Source: Multifurca ochricompacta (Eukaryota > Basidiomycota > Agaricomycetes > Russulales > Russulaceae). From it: a DNA stretch of 64,000 bases. A model generated the notes under the pieces. It was not told where the DNA came from. It saw only the letters and a list, made by a program, of their open reading frames with translations, and ran no database searches. Of this stretch, positions 1 through 12,043 are shown one piece after another. How positions within the stretch are numbered: position 1 is the first letter of the stretch; each line of letters starts with the position of its first letter. Location: NCBI GenBank assembly GCA_022496185.1, contig WTXG01000084.1, positions 62,001 through 126,000 of the forward strand, in the 5' to 3' direction. Made by a program: the position numbers and the translations under genes.

Positions 1-384
1 TCTATGTATATTCTCACCTGGCCCACATTGACTCCGTTCCCCATTCGGTCATATTACGACTTTGTTGATACATCAAGTATGGTACTCCGATTTAGACCCC
101 GACCTCTATTACGTATATAAGGCCTGCCTAGATAGCCTGTATGCCTTAGACTCGACTTCTTAATCGACTTGGTGCATTACCTTCTGGGTGATTCCTAAGA
201 CCCGACTCTTGAATCGTCTCAGTGCTTTTGGCACTTCTCCACTCACCGATACTAAGGGATTAGCTCCTTGGTACCAACTTCTCACCCGAACTCCATACAC
301 TTGAAAGACAGTGTGCATCTGACCTCGTAGTTTTGCTACGCGACTTATCACATGTTGTGACGAACGCCCACACCAGGCATTACA
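1..384 (+). repeat. Partial gypsy-type LTR, 3' part
   Basis: Starts before the window and ends in CATTACA at 384, where copia A sequence resumes with CTCAG as probable TSD. A TATA box lies near 113-119. Downstream comes the AGACTCGACTT block that marks the predicted transcript start in the other gypsy LTRs here, then a CTCAGTGCTT..GGCACT segment also shared with them. It is in plus orientation and interrupts the copia A RNase H domain. Whether it is a solo LTR or the end of a full element cannot be seen. Confidence 0.65.
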
Positions 385-3300
385 CTCAGCAAGGCTCATA
401 TACTCAGCTTCAGTGGTGGACTGTGCTACTGTCTTCTGCTTTCTGGAACACCAGCTAATGGCTCCATTAGCAAGGAAAAAGATGTAGCCTGAGGTGGAGT
501 GGTGGTCCTCTTGATCTCCCCATGAGGAATCTGCAAAGCCATGAAGGCCAACTTCACCATTCCCTCCAGAGTAGCGCAACTTGTAGTCTTTTGTAGCATT
601 TAAGTAGGCTAAGACATACTTTGCTAGTCGCATGTGCTGCTGGGAAGGGTTGGAAGCAAATTGGCTAAGGTGTGCAACTGCAAAACTAATGTCAGGTCTG
701 CTTCCAATCTGCACCCAAAGCAGAGACCCCATTAACTGCTGATACCTCTTAATATCAGAGGTAGATGCCTGGTCTTCAAACTTGACCAAATGAACATCCA
801 TGCCAGAGGGTAGAGGAGTATATACTGGGTTGGAATCCCCCATTCCAAACCTCTCAACTATTGAGGATACATAGGCTGTCTGGTCAATATCCAGTGTCTT
901 GTTAGGACAATCCCTGGTGATGTTAACTCCAAGGTATGACTGGATTTCACCAAGATTGGTCATCTCATATCGGCTAGATAGAGAGTCCTTCAGCCATTGA
1001 ATCTTCTTAGTGGAGGACCCAAGTATAGTGATGTCATCAACATATAAAATGATGAAAAGTGAACCATCCCCCTCTTGGTGATGATACACATATACTCCTG
1101 CATCAGAGTATGTCCGGGTAAAGCTCAGTTCATTAAGAACTGCATGGAATTGCAAGTTCCATGCTCAGGAAGCTTGTTTGAGGCCATACAGAGCCTTCTG
1201 TAGCCTACAAACTTTGGACTCTTGTCCAGCAATGACGAAACCAACAGGTTGCTCCATATAAATCTCCTTGTCCAGATCACCATGTAGGAATGCCAATTTG
1301 ACATCCATTTGGTGGATTTCCCAATCCTCAAGCGCGGCCAACGCTAATAATAGTCTAAGAGACTCAAATCTGGCAACTGGGGAGAAAGTTTTGTCGAAGT
1401 CCACCCCCTCTATTTGGGTGAACACTTTTGCTACAAGCCTAGCATGAAAGCGTCCATCTGCTTTCAATTTAAAGACCCATTTGGACTTTACAGCCTTTCT
1501 ACCTTCTGGAAGGTCTTCAAGGCGCCACACTTTAAGTTTTTCTAAGGCATCAATTTCATATTGACATGCCTCAAGCCAGTCACTGGCGTTATCAGACTCC
1601 ATTGCTTCTTTAAATGTAAGAGGATCCCTATAAGGTGATCCTGCAGCATTGAGTAGATCCATCTGACCAAGTCTGGAAGAACCCTGCACAAACTCTGCAT
1701 TATCCTCGTTGTAGAAGCGAGGATTCAGATGACAATTCCGATTGGGACGTGCAGTATCCAAGTCTAAGTCTTCTTGGATTGCCCTATCTTGTTGTTCAGA
1801 GCATGGACTTGTCCTCTGAAAGTTAGGTTGAGGAAGTCTGCCTGCAATCCTTTCTGATTTTCTGATTGCACGGGTTCTTTTGGGAGGGGAGGATGGTTCC
1901 ATGACTTGTGATGGAGGGGTCTGATATATAGTCTGAGGTTGTGTGGTGTCCACATTACGTGTGGGTGTGGTAGGCTGTGGTGGTAATTGAGGAGGTATGA
2001 TGTCCTCCTGTTCCTCTTCCAGGTCTTCCTCATCTTGAGGAGCCTCAGGAACATGTGTAGCAGTTGCTGGTGGTGGCTGGACTTTGCCACCAGGTAAAGA
2101 AAATGAGCCACCTTCACTAGGTTGCTGTTACAACTCACTGTCGACTGCCTGGACAGTGGGTTGTATGCGAGGGGGAGGGATTTGGAAGTGGGCAAAAGGT
2201 GAGAGTGAGGGTGAAAGTGCAAGAGGGACGAAGTGAACAGCTCAAGGGCAAGAGATGAGAAGCCTTCCACAAGGTGGGGCTAATCTCCTAGGTAATCAGG
2301 AACCGGATCACAAGTGGACAGTCTGGAGCTGTCCATTCTATTCCCAAAGGGTTTATATATGTAATTACAACCGGGACTTTGGTCTGTGCACCACTTAGGG
2401 GAGGTTAACTTCGCTTTAACTCCTACTGATCCACCAATGAGAATAGCTCTCTTTTGGGCTTAGAAATCCGCAGTCCGCAGTCCACAGTTTGTGGACTGCT
2501 GTTTAGGCATTGTGGGGTTCTGTTAGTACTCTTCCCACAGGTCTCTGATTTGGCAGGAGTCCGGCCCTGGTCTGACCGGCCCTTCTCTGGTCTTAATCTA
2601 GGGTTATCTTCGTCTTGAGGGTTCTTCAAGGTCTCTGGGAGCGTCTGGGGATTTCTGGGGGGGTCAGGAGGTTTTCTAGGGTGTCAGTTCATGACAGTTG
2701 CTCTATTGGCTTATTGCTCTGCTGTCCTTTACAGAGCGGGATGGGAAGGATCTCTCATCAAAGTAACATCTCGTGAAGAGATGAGAGACTGGATACAACT
2801 ATCCCAAAGTGTATAGCCTTCGAAGTGGGCTCATATCCGACAAAGACAGCTTCCCTAGCTTTGGGATCTAATTTGTGCCACTTGCCCTCTGGAACATGAT
2901 AAAGGCTTTGCAACCAAGACCTTAAAATACAAGACATCTGGCTTGTTCCCAACCAGAAGCTCAAGTGGAGTTTCCACTTATTAGAACGGATGGGAGTTCT
3001 GTTATATATATGACATGCTGTCTCAACAGCACACTCCCAGAAGCAAGGGACAGGCCAGCATCGTGCAGCATGCTAGTGCCTTTTTCCATAATGGTTCTGT
3101 TGAACCTCTCGGCCCTTCCATTCTGTTGTGGACTATATGGCATGTAAGTTTATGCTCTATGCCAAAATCTTCAAGTGTTGCCTTCAGCTTCTTGTTCACA
3201 TACTGCCACCACGATCTGTATGCAGACACTTAATTTTATGATTGAATTTGTTTTCAAGTAGTGTCTTCAGTTTATTAAAAACTGGTGTGAACAGATCTTT

Positions 3301-4926
3301 CGACTTCATTGGAAGATTAAAGCGTATCTGCTAAGTGTCCAAGAAGGTGGCAAAGTATAGATTCCCTTGTATTGAACTGCACTGCAAGGGACCTACAGAT
3401 CACTATGAAGGATCTCAAGGGGGGCTGATGTGCATTTTGAAGATGGGGGAAATGGAAGACAATGGTATTTGCCCATTTCACAGCCATAGCATGGCTTGTC
3501 TTCCACTTGGCTATTATTAATTCTGAGGCCTTTACGCCTCAGGAGCATATCTTTTAGGGCTTCTTTGACATATGGCCCATTCTTTGATGCCAGATTTCTA
3601 GTGAGGCAGATGCAGTTGTATTGATCTATTAAGGACATGTTTGCCTAGACCCAATACAATTTGCCAAACTTCCATGCTTCTGCTATAATGTTATACCATA
3701 TTTAATTGTTGCCTTCTTATTATCAAAGAACACAGTTGCCCTTTTTCTACCAGGGCACTGGCGGAGAGTATTTTATGTCCTCCAGGCATATGGAGCACAT
3801 TGCTCAATTCCAAGTCAAAACCTTGATCTGTCCTGATGATCACAGTACCAACTCCATTGTTTTGACTATAGAGTTGTCACCAGTGATACTTCATGGGTTG
3901 TGTCGACTTTATATGTTCAAAGTCTTCAAGGTTGGGACTGAATGAGCGTTGCTCCACTATCAAGCATCCAATAATCTGAATTGATATCCAGATTATAGGT
4001 GTGAACATAAAGGCGAATGTGAGGTGCTTCATGCACCTCCTCTATTTGCCACTCCATTAACTACAGTGGCTATAGTGTTTACATGTTGGGCCTCAGCCCT
4101 CTTCTTGTTCCCTGCCTTGCCCTTTTTGGCATTCTCCTGGTCCTTCTTCTTCTTTGGCAAGCGTTGGACTTGTGTCCAGGCTTTTGGCAATAGAAGCAGA
4201 CCACCCCTTGTGAACAGGGGCAGCAGCAGGAAGTGGTGATAAATTTGTAGGTTTTTAGATTTGACAGGTGCAGCCTTAGATAGGACTGCACTACCACTTC
4301 CCAGGGACCTGCCAGGTGACTTTCCTCATTTAGAACCTCTGCACAAGGTCCTGAGGAGAAAGTGCTCTGGGTCGCCAGAGGCCAGTATGGACTGCAATGC
4401 TACTGTAGGATCAGGGAGAGACTTTAAAAAATAAAGCTCATCTGGAGGTTTGACCTCCATCCCATTCTCCCTAAGGGTACTCCTGGCATCTAGAACTTTT
4501 GTAATTGGTTCTAAATGGCTGTCCTTCATCAAGACGAAGGACACCAGGGCAAGCCACAAATTATAAGTGGCCATGCTACCTACAGAGCCATAAAGCTGCT
4601 CCAACTTATTATACTTCTCATAAGAGAAGGATAATTGGCATCAGAAGTTACTTGTGGTAGACTTCTGGGTGACGTTTAGAAGAGAGCCCAATAAGCATTT
4701 CCTCTTCTCCCATCCATTCCCTAAGGATGGGTCAATCACTTCCTTCTGCATTTTTCCTTTTCTCTTGTCCTCTGGTAGGAGGGGCATATCAGGGTAAGGT
4801 GTAATAATGTGCCTCCTGAGCCCGTTCATCCTCAAAGGGCATTGAAGTTGGCAGACCACACCTGCCATTGGAGCCATCAAGACGCTCCATTTTGGAGGAG
4901 AGAGGGAAGACGATTGAAGACGGCAT
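385..4926 (-). pseudogene. Copia A gag-pol polyprotein, broken
   Basis: Encodes capsid, protease, integrase, reverse transcriptase and RNase H for cytoplasmic particle assembly and cDNA integration. Start chosen at 4926, an ATG opening the MPSSIVFP N-terminus shared with copia B. In order: UBN2-type gag (4926-4300), CCHC knuckle CFYCQKPGHKSNAC (near 4200), protease region (about 4000-3700), GAG-pre-integrase and integrase (3640-2760), reverse transcriptase with YVDD (1950-1020), RNase H with ADSSWG and TEAEYM motifs (560-400). Many frameshifts split it, the solo LTR at 2126-2696 separates integrase from RT, and RNase H is cut off by the LTR at 1-384. It is not functional. Family assignment is secure from domain order (integrase before RT). 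Confidence 0.93.
2126..2696 (-). repeat. Solo LTR of a third LTR-retrotransposon family
   Basis: 571 bp bounded by TGTTACAA and CATGACA, with a perfect 5-bp duplication GTTGC at 2121-2125 and 2697-2701. It lies inside copia A pol; copia B runs through the same point uninterrupted. A TATA box on the minus strand near 2349-2358 gives the orientation. It does not resemble the copia or gypsy LTRs elsewhere in the window, so its parent element is absent here. Confidence 0.9.
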
Positions 4927-5199
4927 TTTTGAGATGTTATAAGATGTTTCTGGTTCCAAGGAGCAGTTAGAACCAGTGCCCAGGTCTTGCTTAAGAGTGC
5001 CACCCCATACTGTGGTGCTATGCTTCGAACCTAAGAAGGTCCTGCCTTTGTTGTGCGACTTTCTAGGTATAGTAAAGCTGTCTAGTGCAATCCTGCAACT
5101 AGACATAAGCTCTGGTAGACTAGCTGGAGTGTCTAGTGTAATCAGGACTGGGAGTCATGTCATGGAGAAGCCAACCGCAAGTTCCATTTAGAGACAAAG

Positions 5200-5780
5200 T
5201 GTTACGTCCGGTGCGGGACGTTCCACACGACTTGTGTGACAGCGCAGTTGTGGATTCAGATAAGGGATCAATTGGATCCCTTGGAGTCAGGTGTGATGAG
5301 TCAAAGTCAAAGAGGCTGTACTCTAAGATGATGGTGAGCGGAAAGTGCCAGAAGCACTGAGACTAGTAATCTTCAAGAGACAAAGGGGAGTCCAGAAGAC
5401 AAGCACGATGTATTCAATAAGTCGAGTCTGAGGTCTACAAGGTAGCTACAGTGGACTTATATACGTAATCGAATGAGCGTCTAAAGATAAGATACGACGG
5501 AGTCATGTGGGCCGAATATACGAAAGCGGAGGGCGTAAGCCGCGCTTCTGATAGGGAATTAAGTAAGTGTCCGGTCATAAAGATAAGGGATAAGAGATAA
5601 GCAATGGCGAGTCAAACACTGTACAGTAACACAAACAAAGACAAAGACCGTCACGGGGAAGGGAGCAAGGCACGTGATGGATCCCATGATGGAGACGTGA
5701 TCTGATAGTGAAGGTAGGTGGCAGGGAGGGGTTGTCGTTGGGCAAGAAGAAAAAGACCGGAAGAGACGGGGTTCGTAACA
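5200..5780 (-). repeat. 3' LTR of gypsy I
   Basis: 581 bp, partner of 12044-12627. A TATA box lies on the minus strand near 5459-5465, and the AGACTCGACTT block marking the predicted RNA start is at about 5421-5431. A purine-rich tract (minus-strand AGAAGAGGGGTGA) abuts it at 5781-5793. Confidence 0.95.
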
Positions 5781-5810
5781 TCACCCCTCTTCTGGTTCTA
5801 GCAGTCCCGG

Positions 5811-7036
5811 CTAGAAACAACTCGTACTGTCATCATCCTGCACCAGCTCCAAGTAGTCGTCAGCTACATTACGATCATCCATCCATATGTTTCCATCTCC
5901 TGCAGGCATGCGTGGGTGCGAAGGAAGCCATATGGACCGTGCTGGCCACACGCGCGCACAAATCGTAGACGGGCAGTCGATCTCTTTATGTCCGCATTGT
6001 GACGGAGACACTTGCCGCACCAGCCGATGGGTTGTTGATTGTCGGGGCTACCCCTACGCGTCGAAAGATACAGTGTCGGCTCCAGTGAAGATTGCTTCGG
6101 CAGTGTCGACACCATTGTGGTTGAGAGGGCAATTCCAGCTGATGTGATATCTGCTATCACATCGCCAGCAGGTCTCCCCGTGTGGGTTCTCGTGCAATCG
6201 TGGCATCTCGAGCCGACTTGGTAGCAACGTCGGGGCCGCCCCCAGTGTCCGAGGGGGGAGAGGTCGTGCATAGGTGTCGGCGTACCTTTCAGCGATCGTC
6301 TGATACGCATCCCCTGCCTCCAACCTCTTCCTAATCTCAACAATCTCCTGTTCCAACTGGAACATTCCATTCGTCAGCCTCACCATCATCTTTGTGTGCT
6401 CCTTATACTGCTGGCTCAGTGTCCTTCGTAGGGTGATACTCTTCCGCAGTCTCATGACTTCCGCCTTCAGGTGTGGGAGCCTCATGTCATTCATCACTTC
6501 TTCGATCGCGAAGGCGCGACAGTCCTCCACGGCGAGATGGCCCAGCTGCTCATCGGTCAGTGTATGGTGCAGTCGGCCCGTGTACCTTTCTTCCAGATAA
6601 ACGGGAGCTCCGTAAACCGGTCCATCCTTCCTCATGCATCCTGCCACATCCATCCCTCCGTTGGTGTAGTAGATGTATTTTGCAATGGCCTTGGAACCAT
6701 TGGCCATTGTGATCTCTAGAGGGAAGTACATGGATGAGTTGGGGTTGTTAGGGATGAAGGGGAATTCGGGAGCTTCGTCATCGATCTCCCCGTTAAGCAG
6801 GTCATTGGGGTGGGGCTCTTCACAGTGGGTGAAGTTGTCGTTGGGTTTGGGGACTGGTTCTTGACGTGGGCTTCTGCAGCTTCATAGTCGATAGGGGAGG
6901 AAGGACGAGTGGACGGGTGAGCAGACAGGAAGTTTTCGACAACAGTCATCGGGGAGGCGAAAGCGTCGATGGCGGCGGAGGCGGCAATGAAAGACATGAT
7001 AGATTGTTCTGTGGTAGTAATTCGCTGGGGTAGCAT
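5811..7036 (-). pseudogene. Gypsy I ORF3: extra protein with zinc knuckles between pol and the 3' LTR
   Basis: Separate reading frame after pol, about 410 codons as judged from the better copy in gypsy C (32534-33766). Start taken at 7036 (MLPQ), which aligns with MLSQ in gypsy C. It has a serine/proline-rich N-terminus, a conserved MYFPLEIT..AKYIYYTNGGM block (6731-6650), a long charged helical stretch with heptad-like spacing (about 6530-6290), then knuckle CWRCDSRYHISWNC (C-x2-C-x4-H-x4-C, near 6165-6125) and further Cys/His clusters. Frameshifts lie near 6855 and 6115. No signal peptide or membrane segment is seen, so it is not env-like. Binding of element RNA or DNA is only inferred from the knuckles. 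Confidence 0.75.
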
Positions 7037-7072
7037 ATACTGGGGGACTTGAGAGAGTCTGGGGCTGTTCTT

Positions 7073-10000
7073 TTAACTGTTCTTGGGCACTTCTGGGTGT
7101 CGGGTGTGGAACTCCGCGATAAGGTCCAGGGCAGAGATATCTCCGGCTGGTTCCCATGAGTTGTCAGAGGCTGGGAATCCCTTCCACTTAATTAGGTAGT
7201 ACAACTTGCGCCCTCGGCCTTGTCGCTTCGAATCTAGAATGCGTTCTACTTCCCACTCCTCTTCCCCGTTGATAAGGTCAGGTGGCGGTCTCGGGAAGTT
7301 TTCCCCATGCAGAGATGTCTCTTTGTAAGGGGTGAGTAACCTGGCATGGAAGACCGGGTGAATGCGCCATGCAGGGGGGAGTTTGAGTTCATATGACATG
7401 TCTGACAGCTTCCTTGTTATCTCGAAGGGTCCGTGACGTCGGGGCGCTAACTTGGCCATTGGATGTGACGTATGAATGTTCTTCCCTTCCAGCCACACCA
7501 GGTCATTGGTTCGATAAGGCATGAACCTTGTGGGCTTCTCTGCCAGGGTCTTTTGCGCCTTCAACAGGTTTTCATTGGCCGATTTCCTGATCTCTTCCCA
7601 TTGGTTGATACGCTGTGTAACTGAGGGAACGTTCATTGGCTTTCCCGTCCATGTGGCTCGGGGTGTCCATCCCATGATAAGTGCAAATGGGGGGTGTTTC
7701 GTGGTGCCATTGGGCCAGGAATTGTGTGCAAATTCCACTGTTGCGAGCCAATCAGCCCAATCATCTTGTCTCCGTTGCACCAGAACCGAAGGTACTGTCG
7801 AGCCATTGGTTTGTTCTTTCTGACTGTCCATCTGTCTGTGGGTGATATGCCGTAGAGATGTTCTGGGTAATGTTCAGCGTTTTGCAGAGTGCCCTGGCGA
7901 ATGCCGATGTGAAACGTGGGTCGCGGTCTGAAATGATCTTTTCAGGGAGGCCATAGTGCCTGTAGACGTGATTCAGGTATAGTTTGGCCACTTCCTCGGC
8001 CGTAATGGACTCTTTGCAGGGTACGAACAGTGCTGCTTTCGAATAATCGTGGTCGTGATGGTCAGGATTGAGTCAAACCCTCTGGAGGTGGGGAGTTTGA
8101 CGATGAAGTCCATGGCGATAGTCTGGAATGGTTGTGAAGTCGTTGGTGCAATTGGGAACGTGCTGGTGGGTGTGGGTGTGTATTCACTTTGTTGGCTTGG
8201 CAGTCCGCACATCCCTTCACATATTCCTCCACGTCTTTCTTCATGTTCGGCCACCAGTAGTCTCGTTTGGCAAGGGCATATGTGTTAGCGATGCCAGGAT
8301 GTCCTGCAGAGGGAAGGTCGTGGTGAAAATGGATCACCCCCCTCTTAATGTTGTCGCCACTGGTGACAACAAGCCGATCCCCATCCTTCCACCAGAGGCC
8401 ATTGATTTTCTTCAGGTTATGTGCATCTGCCCAGGTTTCGCATAATTGTTGATTCATGTTCTGCGACACTTGGGCCCATAAGTCCATGTCATGAAGACTG
8501 ACGACGCTGTCTTTGCAAAGACCTCTTCGGGGAGTACTGTGATGTCATTGTTATCCTCCCCACCGTTGTTCAGATCGGTCGTCGTGACAGCGCATCTGCG
8601 CGTGCGTTGCGGCTCCCGCGATGTGTTTCAACACAAAATTGTATTCTTCTAGCTCCAGAACCTCGCGAGCAACTCGCGACTAATCTTGTGGGGCTCCTTC
8701 CAGTAAAGTAGGTTGGAGTGGTCGTGTGGATAATAGTTTTATGAGGGGTTCCCGCTAGGTATGGTGCCAGTGTCGCAGTGCTTTTACGATGGCCAGTAAC
8801 TCTCTATCCCAAATGTCTAATTTCACTCTGCCGGCGGAACGTTTCCGAGTAGAAGGCGACAGGATGGAGCAATCTGGTTGCATCTCGTTGATTCAGTACC
8901 GCGCCATTGGCAAAGTGAGACGCATCGACTTCCAGTTCAAAGGGTTTTTCTAAATCTGGCTGTAGGAGGACCGGCTCAGAGCTGATGATATTGCGAATCT
9001 GCTCAAAGGCGCGTTGCTGCTCCTCTGTCCATTTCCATGGTACATCCTTCTTCAACAGTTCGTTTAGTGGCTGGGCAATACCAGAGAATCCTTGAACAAA
9101 TCGTGGTAAAAGTTGCAAAACCCCACAAAGGACCGACATCCTTGACGCACGTGGGTATGGGCCATTCCCGAACCCCTTGGATTTTTACTGGGTCCATTCG
9201 CACCTGTCCTCCTTCTAGGATAACTCCCAGGTACTCCACGATTGGCTGTTCAAATGAGCATTTGGCCGGTTTAAGGTATAGGTCATGCTCGTGTAGAATG
9301 TCCAGCACCTGGTGTACTTGTGCTCGGTGGTGAGCAAGATCGTTTGCAGTAGCCACTAAGATATTGTCCATGTACACCACCACCTCGCCAGTGAGGATGA
9401 GATCGCGGAATATATGATTCATCATGGATTGGAATGTGGCTGGCGAGTTGGTAAGGCCGAAAAACATGACATTTGGTTCGAAAAGCCCTTGGTTGGTTTT
9501 GAACGCTGCTTTACACTGATCTCCTTCCTTGATTCAGACATTGTTGTATCCCCAGTGGACGTCCATTTTAGAGAACAGGGACTTATCCCGCATGGTGTCA
9601 ATGAGTTCCAATATAAGTGGTAGTGGATAGGCATTTTTCACGGTGTAGGCATTGATTTGTCGATAATCCTGGACAGGTCGGAGCTTTCCATCTTTCTTTT
9701 TGATAAAGAAGAATGGTGACGTGTATGGTGACTTTGATGGACGAATATACCCTTTTGCAAGATGTTCCTCGAGAAATGCAGTGAGTGCTGTTTGTTCTGC
9801 CTGTGACAGTGGGTAGATTTTACAGTCAATTGCTAATGGAGCGTCGGGTACAAATTCAATAGCATGGTCCCATGGTCGTGCGGGTGGGAAACGTTGAGAT
9901 TCCTCTTCCGAGAAGACCTTCCAATGGCAGTGATATTCCTGCGGCACTACCTCTTCAAAGGTCTTTTCCACCTGTCCCTCTATTGCTTTCTGCGCGAGTT

Positions 10001-10537
10001 CCGATGCCTTCGTAGTGAAGCTGTAACTCGGATCTTCTTCCTCTTTCACCCTTCATGCTACCGAATGTCGGACGGTATAGTCATATCCCATCGACGTGAT
10101 AAGGACAGGATAGAATTCTTTATCCATAGTCGCGTCGCTCCAGTTGATCTTTGGCTCAAACGCCGCGAGCCAGGGATACCCTAGGATAAGATCTTCGTCG
10201 CCTAAATCGGTGACTAGGAAGCGGATGGCTTTCGTTACTTCCCCTACTTGGACATTGAGATCGGTATAGTGCGTAATTTCCCCGCTTGATTGGCGGTTCC
10301 ATCAATATTCCAGATATTCTTTTCCTGGGGAAGTGCCAGCATTCCCAATCCCATGGTCTTTGCCATTCGTGGGCTGATAAAATTGTCGGTGGCACCTGAG
10401 TCAATCAGGATGTCACGGTCGGCCATCTTCTGTGTAGTCTCGAAATGTACTGGTATTTTCAATGATTTGAAGCAACTAGTATACACAGAGGTTACATGTA
10501 GTGCTCGTGCCCAGGCCGATGGGTTTGAGCCAATCAA
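7073..10537 (-). pseudogene. Gypsy I pol: protease, RT, RNase H, integrase, chromodomain
   Basis: Entered by a -1 slip at the end of gag (10534-10543). Order: aspartic protease with DILIDSGATDNF (about 10400), reverse transcriptase (10050-9300), RNase H (9140-8600), integrase zinc finger H-H-C-C (about 8320-8210), integrase core with AMDFIVKLP, ISDRDPRF and QTDGQSERTNQW (8120-7790), and a C-terminal chromodomain EVERILDS..YLIKWKGFP..SWEP (about 7270-7120). The RT catalytic box at 9363-9374 reads YMDN, whereas gypsy C has YMDD and gypsy J retains MDD. At least six frameshifts break the frame. RT before integrase plus a chromodomain marks the chromovirus branch of Ty3/gypsy. Confidence 0.95.
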
Positions 10538-12028
10538 AAATCCTTCTTCGCGAATGCCTTCTCTACCAAGATGGCCCTTACTTCCTCACTTTCTTTCATC
10601 ATATTGCCCATATGTCCTGCGCTTTTTCTTCTTTCGTTTTTTGTCGATAGTTGGTGGGTTATTACGGATGGGTGTGACCGTTGCCTCCCTGCCCATGCCC
10701 CTTTTTCGGGCATTCCCTCGACATGTGCCCTGGGCTTTACAGCGAAAGCACCTTCCTTCCTTCATCAGGGTTTGCCTCTCGTCTTCAGTGAGTGCAACCC
10801 GCGCTCTGGTTCTGTCGGGGAAGTGTCCATGGCATTGGATCCCTCTGACTGGTATGTGCCGGTTTAACTCCGAAGGCAGCCTTCCACTGGTCGCGGGTCC
10901 TCCCCTTCTTCGTGTCAACCCCGAAGCGTGTTTGGAAGTCTAGGTAATCTTGCTGCTGTCGTTGAGCAGCATCAACCCATGAGTCCCAGTCGTTGGGGTG
11001 ATGGAACTGAATATGTTCTTCACCAAGGGATTGGGCAACCCCTGGGAGAAGAGGTCCAAGGTCGCCTCTTCATCAGTATCATAGCCGGCTCGGTTGGCCA
11101 GGCTTCTGAACTTTGCTACATAGGCGTCCAGCTCTCCTTTCTCCATTCTTAAGCTTTAAGCTCTCAGCGGCTTCTGCTTGGCCTGCCATCTGTAAAGGCA
11201 TCCTTGAACCTCTGGGCGATAGTTTCCCAGAGGCCTTCGCTGGTGGTGCGACGACCACTTTCAATCTGTTCGTTCAGCCATTCCAGCTGTTCCATCGTCC
11301 AGTCATCTACTGCCTCTCCTCGAATCAATGACAGAAAGAGGTTGGCACATTGGAAAGGGTTGATGATCTGGGGGACATCGTGATTGAAGTTCTTGAAGGT
11401 GGTGAACTCCAACATGAATTTTTTACTTTGTGATCGGTCTCCTGTGAACGTCTGTGGTAATACACCTGACAGGCGTCCGATGGTGGGGGAATATTGGGTG
11501 TTAACATGGCTGGTGGGGGTGGAGGAGGAGGAGCCGGATCTGGGAGTTGGGCTGCGATAGTGGACATTTTTGGTAAAACGGGGTGACAGTGTCAGTAGAC
11601 TGTATGGATATCTGGGGAGTTGTCAAAGCAGGGGCTCTGAACGTGACAACTGCGGGTGCAACTGGGGATGTAGTCAACGCTAATACCAGTGCTTCTTCAC
11701 TATGTTCTTCTACGTACTCTTCTGGTTCAGAGTCCGTAACGATGGCCGGGGGATTCTCCTCCACGGTCCTAATCCAAATTCAGGGGGAGCGGGTCCTGTA
11801 GTAACCCAAGAGTGTCGGCTGTCGAATATCAGATTCGATACCAAACTCTTTTCTCGTTGTGTATTCTACCGGTTGGTATCTTCCGTCGTGATAGACGTAG
11901 TATCCAAACTCGGACTCAAAGTCTTTCCAGGTGGCAGAGCCAAGTACTTGTTGTGAAAGGTCAGGCTCGTCCCTTCGTTCGATGGGTTCTTCTTTAAAGA
12001 GGGTCTGACTGCGGCTGAAGCCACGATG
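10534..12028 (-). pseudogene. Gypsy I gag, broken
   Basis: Capsid and nucleocapsid precursor. Seen are a proline-rich region (11570-11480), the retrotransposon-gag core with WTMEQLEWLNEQ (11300) and KFRSLANRAGYDTDEEATLDLFSQGLPNP (11120-11030), and a knuckle near 10755-10715 that reads CFRCKAQGTC in this copy. The frame ends at TGA 10534-10536 inside a T-run that is kept in gypsy C and E. Several frameshifts are present. No convincing ATG is found at the position of the gypsy E start (17606), so the 12028 boundary is approximate. Confidence 0.88.
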
Positions 12029-12030
12029 AG

Positions 12031-12041
12031 AGACTCGACTT
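12031..12041 (-). other. Self-primer binding site of gypsy I
   Basis: Two bases inside the 5' LTR the minus strand reads AAGTCGAGTCT. The complement, AGACTCGACTT, occurs at 12264-12274 in the LTR, about 28-34 bases after the TATA box at 12302-12308, i.e. at the predicted mRNA 5' end. This arrangement is the one known from Tf1 of fission yeast. No TGG start expected for a tRNA-CCA primer is present. Confidence 0.8.
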
Positions 12042-12043
12042 GA

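Noticed and set aside
10290..10943. 217-codon plus-strand open frame
   Set aside because: It is antisense to the gypsy I gag and protease region; equivalent antisense frames occur in gypsy E and have no recognisable domain.
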